A DNA stretch of 19,193 nt from Polyrhizophydium stewartii. Lineage: Eukaryota > Chytridiomycota > Chytridiomycetes > Rhizophydiales. A program made the position numbers and the translations under genes. Positions within the stretch are counted from its first letter, which is position 1. Each line of letters starts with the position of its first letter. The notes beneath the pieces are model-generated. The model made no database searches and was not told the DNA's origin. It worked only from the letters and a program-made list of their open reading frames with translations. The stretch spans positions 1 through 19,193 of the forward strand of contig JADGIZ010000215.1 in the NCBI GenBank assembly GCA_027604665.1, written 5' to 3'. Positions 1-8,978 of this stretch are shown here, piece by piece.

Positions 1-37
1 CTGTGCTCACACATCGCGAGGCCCCAAGGGTATGCGT

Positions 38-60
38 AATAAAGTGGGGGCTCCGCCCCC
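38..60. terminator. AATAAA element next to a GC hairpin at the left edge
   Basis: AATAAA lies on the + strand at 38-43. It is followed by a perfect 6-bp inverted repeat (GGGGGC at 46-51, GCCCCC at 55-60) with a 3-nt loop, then a short CA/TG run ending at the stop codon of the ankyrin gene. On the - strand this is the immediate 3' flank of that gene. On the + strand the AATAAA could serve a converging gene outside the window. The role is inferred. Confidence 0.3.
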
Positions 61-62
61 CT

Positions 63-1582
63 TCAACACACACACACGCCGTCATGCCACTTGGTGTCGG
101 GCAGGTGCCAGAGCAGCCACCTCATGACAGTCGCTTTGTTGAGCCGCGTCGCCAGTCGCATGACATCCGCCGGCTTGGGGGTGCGCTGCACATCCGGCGA
201 GCAGAGCCACTCAATCACGCCGTCTGCCTGCTGCGCTCCGATCTTGGACACATTGTGCGCGCACAGCATGCTGGGAACGCGCTTTCGGATGAAGGGCAGC
301 ATGTGAAGCTGGCCACTTTCGACCGCGCAGGTGATATCGTCAGATGTCAGGCGCACCTCCGTGTTGTCAAGGATCCACTCGAGCACATCAATATGGCCGC
401 CCTCGATTGCCTTGCGCATGATGGCGGCCGTGATGACCTCTGGCGCAAGCGCATGGATGCACTTGATCACGGCGAGGCGGCCGTGCTGCGCGGCGGCCTC
501 AGCTGCGTCAGCAATGACGCCTTCGGTGCGGTTCTTGTGCAAGAACTCGACGACATCAGCGCGGCCGTTTTCGGCCGCCTTGAGCATCGCCTTGCTCGTG
601 CAGCCTTCGGTGCGATTGTTGTGCAGGAACTCGACGACGCCAAGGTGGCCCCACTCGGCAGCGAGATCCATGGCGTCGGTCGTGCAGCCCTCATTGCGGT
701 TGGCGTGCAGCCACTTGAGCATGTCAAGTTGGTTGAACTCGGCAGCGAGATCCATGGCGTCGGTCGTGCAGCCCTCATTGCGGTTGGCATGCAGCCACTT
801 GACACAATCAAGCCTGTTGTTGTAAGCCGCCCAATCGATCACCTCTGCTGTCCATGCGCCGTTTGCCATGCGCTTGGCCACTTGAGCATCTCAAGATGGC
901 CAAAGCACACAGCGAGCCGAGCGTGTTCAGCATCGAGAGTTGCAATCCTGCGCTCGTCGACGAGATACTTGAGCGTCGCGATGCTTCCGCAGCATGCAGC
1001 CATATGTGAGAGATGCTGCGGCCTCTCGAAATCAAGCAGGTCGGTCCACCAGTTGAGAATCGCAGCTTGGTCGAGGCCGTTCTTCAGGAAGTCAAAGCCG
1101 AGTGCCTTGACGCGGACATACATGCTGCGCGTGCGCAACGACCAGAATGTTCTGTAGTGAGTATTGCTCTTGAACTTCTCGAACGGCAGAATGCGGAGGT
1201 CGCCTTGCCAGTCGAGCTCGAAGGCGTCGGACAAAGCCTCGTTGAACTTCCACGAGTCGATGTTGCTGATGCAATTGTTGACAAACTGCGTGAGAGCGCC
1301 GGTGTGCGCAAGGATCTTGTTCTGGATCTCGGTCGGCATGCGGTCCCACTCGTTGGTCGCCGTCGGCCGGATGCGAGCGGTCGGGCTGCTGCCGCCGGCG
1401 GGTCCTCTGGACAGTGCGACGGGCAACGACGACTCGGGCTCGCTGCTGAGGCGCTCGAGCATCCTGATGTTCTGCTCCTTGAGAGCGGAGAGCTCGGCCT
1501 CGAGGGCGTTGAGGCGGGCGACCAGGGCAGCCTGGTTTGTGGCCAGTGCGTCGGCAAGAGAGGCCTCAGTACACTCGGTCAT
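63..1582 (-). CDS. F-box-like/ankyrin-repeat protein, frameshifted
   Basis: About 505 residues if the break is bridged. The ATG at 1580-1582 is chosen because it is followed at once by an Ala/Leu-rich coiled coil (ALVARLNALEAELSALKEQN). An F-box-like segment follows (WDRMPTEIQNKILAHTGAL), then an all-helical linker, then about eight degenerate ankyrin repeats with a core like VKWLHANRNEGCTTDAM. Proteins of this layout usually act as Skp1-linked substrate receptors or protein-binding scaffolds, but no partner can be read from the sequence. The reading frame changes near 877-885: the upstream frame reads HLEMLKW and the downstream frame resumes at AKRMANGAW, with two bases where a codon is needed. 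No GT-AG intron restores phase there. It is therefore either a one-base deletion, making a young pseudogene, or an assembly indel. Two of the repeats are nearly identical at DNA level. No introns are otherwise needed. Confidence 0.78.
656..803. repeat. Near-identical tandem ankyrin repeat units, 84-bp period
   Basis: About 63 bases starting at 656 recur from 740 with a single G/A difference, an offset of exactly 84 bp (28 codons). On the - strand each copy encodes the LHANRNEGCTTDAMDLAAE ankyrin unit. The other repeats of the same gene are far more diverged, so this pair is recent or has been homogenised by gene conversion. Confidence 0.85.
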
Positions 1583-1585
1583 GCT

Positions 1586-2036
1586 GTCGAAGTTTGGGGA
1601 AAGAGCGGCTGCAGGAGCTTGCGGAAGTTGATGTCGGATCGCCGAGCAACGCGACAAAACGTTTGGGGACAGTCGCGGTCACCATTGGCGCGGCCTTGCC
1701 TGCCCCACGGGTATTCTGTCCTCGCGACGCTGGCGTCCCACTCTTCTGTCCGTTGGACACACCAGTGCTGTGTGATGCCTGGCTCGAGTTGATTTCCGCG
1801 TCAATCTGCCGGGAGGCCGCATCTGGCTCAAGCTTTCGTCCAGCATCTCGCCAGCATCCTCGGCCTTGTTCCAAGCACCATGCGAGTGCGGCGATGCCTT
1901 CCGCAATGCCAGCCAGCGCACGCCAGTTGCCTTGTGAAGCCAGCACACTCGACGCGCACCGCATCGCAGTCTGCCTGAAGTTTGTGCTCTCACTCAGAGC
2001 CGATGCCACGATGCTTGGCAGACAAGGCCGGATCAT
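1586..2036 (-). pseudogene. Coding-like stretch of unknown identity, probably degenerate
   Basis: A 156-codon frame opens with ATG at 2036 and runs to 1566, overlapping the start of the ankyrin gene. Its first half reads as a plausible helical protein (SESTNFRQTAMRCASSVL, then GNWRALAGIAEGIAALA). The following stretch looks better in a second - frame (HGAWNKAEDAGEMLDESL). A frame switch near 1870-1890 would join them, which suggests a decayed gene or an unresolved intron. I recognise no family. The + strand frame over the same bases looks less protein-like. It could also be non-coding upstream sequence of the ankyrin gene. Confidence 0.25.
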
Positions 2037-2135
2037 TCATGATCGGATCTCAGTCGGCCACCTCGTCTCTTGCATGACATGAGGGATCGACGTTCATTTG
2101 ACTGGGAATGAACGGCCTCTGAACAGCCCGCTTTG

Positions 2136-2556
2136 ATGCGCATCGCGGAGCTGCCTGTCAAGCACCCGTTTGCCGCCGACCGCTGCATCTTGTGCGACGG
2201 CGGCATCGCTGATGTGCATCCACTCGCACACCTCGTTATCGTCTGCGTCTCTGTCAGAGCCGCTCGACGACAGGCGGATCTCAACCCGCTCATCGACTCG
2301 GCCAAGGAGCTGGACCCCCAGGCCAACGGCGACACCATTCTCACTCGATTCCTCGGCGGAGCATCACAGGGCGAAGCGGCACCCGGGCAGGCCTGGCTCG
2401 GGGGGACCGTGGAGCATACTCAGGAGGGCACAGAGGGCAGACCGCCGGCGGCAAGACTGGCTGACTTCCTGAGTGTCGCTCACCCAAGGTGCCAAGTGCG
2501 GCTTTGGCACTTTCACAGTGAGCGACAACTCGGGGCAGCTCAGCACAACGAGGTGA
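2136..2556 (+). CDS. Small hypothetical protein, two exons
   Basis: Proposed exons are 2136-2408 and 2497-2556, giving about 110 residues. The ATG at 2136 opens a frame with ADRCILCDGG, a possible CxxC metal-binding turn, and a helical stretch NPLIDSAKELDPQANGDTIL. Splicing at a GTGGAG donor (2409) and a GCCAAG acceptor (2496) keeps phase 0, contains the CTGAC typical of this window's introns at 2461-2465, and leads into CGFGTFTVSDNSGQLSTTR before TGA. An AATAAA lies 71 bp downstream, on the same strand. If the intron is not used, the frame continues to 2588. An alternative donor overlaps the stop (AG then GTGAGG at 2553), so a further exon is possible. I do not recognise the product. Confidence 0.4.
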
Positions 2557-2626
2557 GGGCCTCCGGCCGACAGCCCATGCTCCACTGAGTGCTGCTTTAC
2601 CTCTCTTGGCACTTGGCGGTTGGCGC

Positions 2627-2632
2627 AATAAA
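2627..2632 (+). terminator. Polyadenylation signal AATAAA of the small + strand gene
   Basis: A canonical AATAAA lies 71 bp after the proposed stop at 2556. It supports a transcription unit on the + strand here that converges on CHD1L. Confidence 0.45.
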
Positions 2633-2662
2633 CAACCTGTTCGCCATGAAAACCTTGAACAG

Positions 2663-2668
2663 TTTATT
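2663..2668 (-). terminator. Polyadenylation signal AATAAA of CHD1L
   Basis: TTTATT on the + strand is AATAAA on the - strand, 31 bp past the CHD1L stop codon at 2700. Its closeness to the stop fits a very short 3' UTR. Confidence 0.55.
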
Positions 2669-2699
2669 CGGCGGTTTCCCGACCCAGATCACAGCCCTT

Positions 2700-5600
2700 T
2701 CAAGTGCGGCTGCGACGGAAATAGTAGCTGGATAGACTGTCAGCTGCTGCGAGCACATGTATTCTCCAGATCCGGCCACCCACATTGTCGTCGGTATCCC
2801 ATTTCGGGCCAGGACCTTGTCGATGGTGCGCTCAATCGTATACCAGTCCACCTTGGGCAGGTTGTGGCCGATGCGCGGCAGATGCACGGTTGCACCCGTG
2901 CGCTTGGCAGCTCTTGCAACACGCAGCAGGCCAGCCTCGAGCGAGCCCAACTCAATGCGGTCCCGAGCAGTCGACTTTTGCGCCACGACCAGTGCGACAA
3001 ACCAGTACGGTTCCGACGGCACAGAGACGAGATGCGCCGAACCCATGGTCAGGTTCTTGATATCCTTGTCCGCCGACTGCACATAATACTGTGATCGACA
3101 ACCACGTCAGCGAGGTTGCCACACTGGTCGGGCGTGCGTCGACCCACGTCTTTGATGCTCGGCGAGAGATCCGTCAACGACCGGAACACGCCCAAGTTGG
3201 GCCACGACCCAGAGTCATCCACGACACTGCGAGCGGCAGTCAGCGCATGCAAGCACTCTATCACCGCCGCTCTTGCTGCACGGTGCTTACTGAACGATGA
3301 TTGCGATCGTGTTGGGAGGCACTTGCGGCCGAGTTGCATCACCAGCAGCAAAGCGCAGTCTCTGGCGTGGCACCGCATCGTCATCGTCGGCGTCCGCAGC
3401 TCCGATCGCAGCGATCGACGCAACAGAGGGTCCGGCCGCCATGCCCTGCGACGCTGACGCCGTTTCACCTGGGCCACCTTCGGCCTCGTCCTCGTCGGGC
3501 ACGCCGTCCGCGGTCTCGATGTAGCCGTCAAAGTCGAGACCGCACGACTCGTAGTTGGCCTCGGCAAACTTGGCAAATCGCCTCTCGCGCTTGCGCTGCT
3601 CGGCCTGCTCGCGCCGCTCAGCGAGTCTCTTGGCGTAGTCCTCGTCGTCCTCAGCGCCAACACGGCGCTTGCGAATCTGCCCTCGGCTCTCGGTCAGCGC
3701 TCTGCTCAATCTGGCTGCACGACAAAGCCAGAGCCAACTCACCGATGCCGGCAGCCGTGGCGAAGACGCAGCCGTCTGCTGGCGCAAAGCGCTGAGCGCA
3801 TGCGCCGCCGCCTTGTAATCGTGGCCCTCGTACAAATAGATGCTGTCGTCAGCATCACCTTCCTCGTCGAGACGCGCAGCCTTGCCCTTGTCTTTTTGGT
3901 TTGCATCCATTGCATCGCCCGACGTGCCTGGGTCGCCGTCGGCCACATCATCCACGCTCATTTCGCTGCCGCTGTACACTTTGGCCGGGCTGAAGATGGC
4001 CTCGAGCTGTTCGGTCGAAAGAATTGGATGGTCCATGTTGGCGTCATCTCCGTCGCCAGTGCTGGTGCAGCCGCCGTCCTCGTCCTTGCTGCGCGCCTTC
4101 ATGATCTTGTCGATACCAAACTGCAGCAGCGACACGAGCTCGGTCGACTTTTGCGGCGTCCAGGTGTCGCCGGCAGTCGCATCCATGCCCAGCGTGCCCT
4201 TGGACATGATCCGGCGTTGCAACTTGAGCTTGCGCTGTGCGCGGCGCCAAATCACCTCGTCGACCGTGTCTGGACAGATGATGCGGACAATTGTTGTCTC
4301 CTTGGTCTGGCCGATGCGGTGAACGCGGGCCTGGGTCACGCCACTCAGCATCAGCAGTCCGCCCCGCAAGCCAAGGTGCACCTTTTCTTCAACTCACGGC
4401 CGCTTGTTGGTCCATGGCCGGATTAAAGTCAACGTCCAAGAAAATGACCGTGTCCGCTGCTGTCAGGTTCAGTCCAACGCCGCCAGCACGCGTGCTAAGC
4501 AGAAACACAAACGAGTCGCCCGTCTGGAACTGGTTGACAGACAGGTAGCGCTCCTCGCCGCGCACCGAGCCGTCGAGGCGTTCGTAGCTGAATTTGCGGA
4601 ACGTCAAATAGTCCTGCACAATGTCGAGCAGGTGCGTTGCCTGCGAAAACACAAGGACGCGCTTGCCGCGAGCCTTGGCGTACTTGAGCAGCTGGTCAAG
4701 GACCTTGAGCTTGCCCGAGCTCTCGACCAGGTGCTCGCCCGCCACAAAGGGCTCCGGCTCGACGCCGTCAAAGAGATACGGATGCGACACGCACTTGCGC
4801 AGCTGCATCAGCACGTTGCGCAGGCTCACGGCTTGCTTGTTGTCGAAAATCGACCAGTCCTTGGACAGAATAGAAAGATACAGCTTGCGCTGAACCTTGG
4901 TCAAGGCTGCTGTTATGTCAGCCAAGACACTTGTAGGGCGGTGCGCAGACCAAAGGAAACCCACGCGCTTGCACGACAATCTCCTTCATCTTGGGCAGGT
5001 CCAGAACGTCCTCTTTGACGCGCCGCAGGATAAAAGGCTTGAGTAGCTCCGTGAGCTCGTCCACCCCCGTTTTCGACGCCTTGGAGCCGAACCACCCCTC
5101 AAAGTCGCAAACGCTGGAGCCAAAGATGGACGGGTTGGCAAATGACAGCAGCGCCTGCAGCTCGGTAAGGTTGTTCTGCACTGGCGTGCCTGTGAGCAGC
5201 AGCCGGTTCTTGCAGTCCAGCTCGGCCATGCGCATATGGAGCAATGACACCGCGTTCTTGAGGCGGTGCGCCTCGTCGACGATGATGTACTTCCATCTGA
5301 TGCCTTTGACAAAGTCAGTCTCCTGCACGGCGGCACGCATGATCAGCGTCAGCGCACCAAAACGCCGAGGTTGTGTGAGCAGGCCATTCCCCCGCAAGAG
5401 CGTCACGCACGCTGAGCACCGTCTCGAACGTCGTCAGCAGCACATGGAACGGATTCTGCGCAATCTCGGCCTTCTGGTCGACCCGCTCTGCTGCCGTGCC
5501 GCGCAGCTTGAGAACCTTGACCGCTGGCGCAAAGCGGGAAAACTCGGCCGCCCAGTTGTCGAGCAGCGACAGCGGCACTGCCACGAGCACCGGCGAGACG

Positions 5601-6178
5601 GCGGGCGTCGTGCCGAGCACCAGATGTGCCACAAACGCAATCGACTGCAGCGTCTTGCCGAGGCCTGAAGGCGAGCGTCAGCCGCAGCGCGCGGGCGCAC
5701 GCCCCGAGAGCGGCACGCATGAGCTCACCCATCTCGTCGGCTGCGGCGTCGGCGGCCAACGCCGTCCGGACGCACCAGTAGCGACGTCAGCCACGGTGTC
5801 TCGGCCGGACATCATGCGGAAAAATAGCAGGAGCTCACCCAGGATGCCCGACAAGCCCTGCGAGTGGAGCCACGCAAGCCACTCGACGCCCGTTGCCTGG
5901 TACGGCCGCAGCGAGACGCCCGCATCGAGGTGCTGGCGTACGCTCTGCTGCACAGCCTGGCCGGGGCTGCTGTTGGCCAACGAGCTCGGCAGTGAAGCGG
6001 CGACCGCCTTGAGCTTGGCGAGCAGCCCAGCCTTGGCAGCGCCGTCCGGAGCGGTGGCTGAGGAGCCTCGAGCCGCCGATGCCCCTGTGGCTCCCGCACT
6101 CCCGCCGCGCGGCGGTGGGCTGCGCCTGTCCTCGCCGTCCGAGTCAGCGTAGTCGCTGTCTTCGCTGGCTCGCTTCAT
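2700..6178 (-). CDS. CHD1L: CHD1L/ALC1-type SNF2 chromatin remodeller with macro domain
   Basis: Proposed exons (5' to 3'): 6178-5839, 5740-5729, 5664-5411, 5322-4965, 4906-4398, 4330-3743, 3676-3291, 3226-3148, 3088-2784, 2727-2700. All phases agree and give about 952 residues (human CHD1L is about 900). Helicase motifs in order: [14 protein letters not shown]-loop ADEMGLGKT (about 114-122); VDEAHRLKN (217-225); [14 protein letters not shown] (245); [27 protein letters not shown]; and [13 protein letters not shown] (about 488-500). A charged linker leads to the macro domain (about 790-952), shown by [33 protein letters not shown] and a last exon ending IYYFRRSRT, close to the human C terminus. 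The family is a nuclear nucleosome-sliding ATPase switched on when its macro domain binds poly(ADP-ribose). The 66-bp intron 3677-3742 is in frame and the least certain. The acceptor at 4907 could lie 3 nt upstream. Confidence 0.93.
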
Positions 6179-6456
6179 CGAGATTCGGGCAAAGTTGGTT
6201 TTGCTTCTCGACGCTGGGGTCAGGAGCCGGACACCCGATCAAGGGCACGACCCGGATCCGCCAAGGCGAAAGGCTCTCGCACAATCGTGCACCGTGACTT
6301 CTCGAATGCCCACTTCGAATCAGCCAACAACAAACTTCATTTGCGATCTGGGTTGTGCCGTAAACAGTGCGCAATCCGCAACGAGTGCCACACTAGACTG
6401 CGTTCATCAGCAAGTCGACCAGCAGGATGTGCAAGCACGTCAAGCGGCGCTTCTTC
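6179..6456. promoter_or_regulatory. Intergenic region holding the CHD1L promoter
   Basis: These 278 bp lie between the CHD1L start and the stop codon of the stress-protein gene, both on the - strand. The stretch must hold the CHD1L promoter and the 3' end of the neighbour. I see no TATA box, no canonical AATAAA on the - strand, and no RNA gene. Confidence 0.4.
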
Positions 6457-8379
6457 TCAAACATGAGACTGCCGAGTCTGCTGCGATTGGCGTTGCGACT
6501 GCGGCGGCGGGACATCCGGCTGCGGCTGCGATTGGAGCTGCTGTTGCTGCGGAGACATGAACTGCTGCTTGGAGGACGCCGCCGGTGTGTACTGCTGATA
6601 CTGCGTCTGCTGCTGTGTCTGCTGCCGCATCTGCTGCTGTTGCTGTCGATAGAGCGTCTGCTGGTGCTGCTGGTGGAGCTGCTGCTGCTGCTCGGCCCCA
6701 CGTTCCCCCGACTGCGTCTGCTGCTGCTGCTGCTGCTGCTGCGCCTGGCGGCCGGGTTGCACGACCGCGACTGCGCATGGTGCACGCTGGTTCAGGTAGT
6801 CGGACACGCTTCCGAGCAGCAAGCGCGTGACGGTGCTCCGCCCGCGGCTACCGACGACGGCCAGACTTGCGTGGTGGTCGCGGCAGTACTCCACGAGGCG
6901 CTCCTTTGCGTTGGTTCCCTCGATGAGGTTCCACGATGTGCGGATCTTGGCCCGTCGCAACGCAGGCGTCAGCAGGCAGTGATCCGAGGCATACGCAGAC
7001 AAAGGTATTTTCAATGTGCTCACCTTGCCGCATCCCGTTTCCTGGCAGAACTGCTGCACAATGTCGTCTGCGCGGCGCAGGATCGGCCGCTCCGACTCAT
7101 CGCGCAGCTCGCCGCTCTGGATCTTGTCCGTGCCGGACGTGCGAGCGCCAGCCGAGTCCGCCTCGCTGAGATTGAGCGCGCGCGCCATGGTCTGCGAGAT
7201 GAACTCGGTGCCGCGGTCCTCGGCCATGCGGGTGAACTCGGTCACATAGGCGTCGCGCGGCAGCACCGTGACGAGATGAAGCACGTCGCGCGCGGGGTTC
7301 ACGAGGTGGCTGAGGGCCCAGCGCAGTGCATCCTCCGAGTACGTCGAGCCGTCGAGGCACACGACGACGCACCGGTCATGTGTACCAGGCGCAGGCGACG
7401 GATCGCCGCTGATGGTCACGGGGTGGTCGACCGTCGCGCGCTCGGCCGCCGACGGCGTCCTGGTTGGCGTCGTGGCTGCCGATGCGATCGCCGAGCCCAT
7501 GCTGCCGATGGCCGACGACGTGGCCGACGCGAGCTGGCGCGTGCCCTCGGCGACTGGGGCTGCGACTGTCTCGTACGCGCTCTTGAGCGTCGATCCGACC
7601 GTCTCCATCGCGCCGGTCAGCGAGCTGCCCTCGTCGGTTGCGCCTCCGTGCTGCACCTGCTCGGCGCGCAGCTGCTCTTCTGCCTGCTTGTGGCGCTCGC
7701 GCTGCTCGCGCAGATACTCATGCATCTGCGTCTGCTCGTGTGGCGCCAGTGGCTGCTGCGAAGACGCCTGCTGGTGCATCTGCGGCGTTGGCTGCTCGCG
7801 GTGCTGTGGCTGGGCCTCGTGCTGGGCATCGATAGTGCGGTGCCGCTGGTCCTGGTGCTGCTGCTCGGCGCGTTCATGCTTCTGCTGCTGCTGCTGGTGC
7901 TGCTGCTGCTGCTGCTGCTCTTGCTGGGATCGTTCCTGCTCCTGCTGCTCCTGCTGGACACGCTCGCCCTGCTCGCGGCGGCGGCGCTCGTGCTCTTGCT
8001 CTTGCTGCTCGACCTGCGCCTCCTGCTTGCCGATCTGTTCCTGCGCATGTTGCTCGTGCTCGATCTGCCGCTGGATCTGTTCGCGGCGCTGGCGCTCTTG
8101 CTCCGCCTGCTGCTCTTTTTGCTGCTGCTCCTGCTGCTCGAGCTGGCTCAGCTGGCGCTCGATCTCTTGGCGGCGCTGCTCGATCTCGGCGGGATGCGGC
8201 TGATCAATGGGCTCGCGCTGCTCGCGGTGCCCCTCAGGCTGCGGATGCTGGCTGGCGCGCTGCGGCGATGCGCCAGGCCCTTGCTCGCCTTGCTGCTGCG
8301 CGCGTCCTTGCATCTGCTCGCTCTCGCGCTCAAACCGCTGCTGCAGCGGCGTCGGTTGCGACTGGCCGGATTCGCTCAT
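6457..8379 (-). CDS. Gln-rich protein with universal stress protein (UspA) domain
   Basis: 640 residues unspliced, 614 if a 78-bp in-frame intron (6946-7023; GTGAGC donor, CTGAC inside) is removed. The ATG at 8379 starts MSESGQ; upstream codons lack ATG. Residues 1-250 are Gln/Glu/Arg-rich, low-complexity and probably coiled coil. A helical Ser/Ala module follows at 258-301 (GSTLKSAYETVAAPVAEG). The USP domain spans about 334-511 (spliced): first strand RCVVVCLDGSTYSEDALRWA and the ATP-binding signature GSRG-x9-GS (GSRGRSTVTRLLLGSVSDY), so nucleotide binding is likely kept. A second Gln-rich tail of about 100 residues ends the protein. Removing the intron joins GCGK to IRTSWNLIEG and restores normal spacing between USP strands. 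USPs bind ATP and protect cells under stress; the exact role here is unknown. The flanking CAG tracts may favour self-association. Confidence 0.88.
   Translation of the reverse strand: MSESGQSQPTPLQQRFERESEQMQGRAQQQGEQGPGASPQRASQHPQPEGHREQREPIDQPHPAEIEQRRQEIERQLSQLEQQEQQQKEQQAEQERQRREQIQRQIEHEQHAQEQIGKQEAQVEQQEQEHERRRREQGERVQQEQQEQERSQQEQQQQQQHQQQQQKHERAEQQHQDQRHRTIDAQHEAQPQHREQPTPQMHQQASSQQPLAPHEQTQMHEYLREQRERHKQAEEQLRAEQVQHGGATDEGSSLTGAMETVGSTLKSAYETVAAPVAEGTRQLASATSSAIGSMGSAIASAATTPTRTPSAAERATVDHPVTISGDPSPAPGTHDRCVVVCLDGSTYSEDALRWALSHLVNPARDVLHLVTVLPRDAYVTEFTRMAEDRGTEFISQTMARALNLSEADSAGARTSGTDKIQSGELRDESERPILRRADDIVQQFCQETGCGKVSTLKIPLSAYASDHCLLTPALRRAKIRTSWNLIEGTNAKERLVEYCRDHHASLAVVGSRGRSTVTRLLLGSVSDYLNQRAPCAVAVVQPGRQAQQQQQQQQTQSGERGAEQQQQLHQQHQQTLYRQQQQQMRQQTQQQTQYQQYTPAASSKQQFMSPQQQQLQSQPQPDVPPPQSQRQSQQTRQSHV
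6718..6742. repeat. CTG/CAG trinucleotide run (poly-Gln)
   Basis: Eight consecutive CTG units on the + strand encode the run of Gln that opens the C-terminal tail of the stress protein. Length polymorphism is likely. Confidence 0.85.
7879..7920. repeat. Interrupted CTG/CAG run (poly-Gln)
   Basis: Two CTG runs separated by one GTG encode a poly-Gln stretch with a single His in the N-terminal half of the stress protein. Confidence 0.85.
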
Positions 8380-8978
8380 ATCAATGATCAAGTCGAAGGC
8401 GCGATGTGAAACTTGGGGGAGCTTGTCGTTGAGATATGCTGCGACACTGCATCACATCGCGCATAAGTAAAGGCACGGAGGGGATCAGCGCCAGGCCTGG
8501 GTCCCGGGATGCAGCGGAGCACGATCAACGCCCATGCGCGAGTGCCAGGCGCCCGCAGCCGGGGGTGACCCGGACCCCGAGGAATCCTCAAAGGAGGGAC
8601 TGGCACGCCAGACTGCCTGGAGGTGCAAGCAGACTGGGACCGTGCTACCGCAACCAAATGAAGAAAGCTGCTTGAGGCCCGGGCCGCCTGCCCGCCGTGG
8701 GCATGCGCACCCGAGATGCCACACGAGCAGAGACCGGAAGCAGGCGGAAGAACGGCAAGTCAACTCACGACAAGAGCTCAGGCGGGGCGAACAATCAGCA
8801 AGCAAGGCTATCGGCCGACTGGTGCCATTAGTGAGGAGCGTGCACGAGGTCTTTAAACTGCAGCCGGCAAATGCTTTCTGTGGGAATGAGCGCAAGGCGA
8901 TTCACAGGCTGGACGCAGCAGTCTGCGCAAGCCGCTGCGGCATTCTCAACGTGCATGCATCTTTCGCTGTCGCTCTGC
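8380..8978. other. 600-bp intergenic stretch, upstream of the stress-protein gene
   Basis: The interval presumably carries the promoter and 5' UTR of the - strand stress-protein gene. A + strand frame spans much of it, but its composition (Arg, Pro, Cys, Ala-rich, no motif) is that of chance in GC-rich DNA. I see no tRNA arms, no TATA box and no convincing repeat. Confidence 0.35.

Noticed and set aside
2136..2240. Resemblance of RCILC in the small gene to mitochondrial ribosomal protein S18
   Set aside because: Only the CxxC neighbourhood matches; the following conserved S18 sequence is absent.
5401..5840. Apparent frame breaks in CHD1L suggesting a pseudogene
   Set aside because: Each break is explained by a GT-AG intron with matching phase and a CTGAC box, and all catalytic motifs are restored.
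6300..6345. TTCGAATC resembling a tRNA T-loop
   Set aside because: No matching acceptor, D or anticodon stems could be found around it.
6427..8409. A 660-codon + strand frame rich in Leu across the stress-protein gene
   Set aside because: It is the antisense of CAG/CAA-rich codons: CTG repeats read as Leu. It has no domain, while the - strand has a clear USP domain.
8470..8490. AGGGG stress-response-like element upstream of the stress-protein gene
   Set aside because: A single five-base match in GC-rich DNA is expected by chance.
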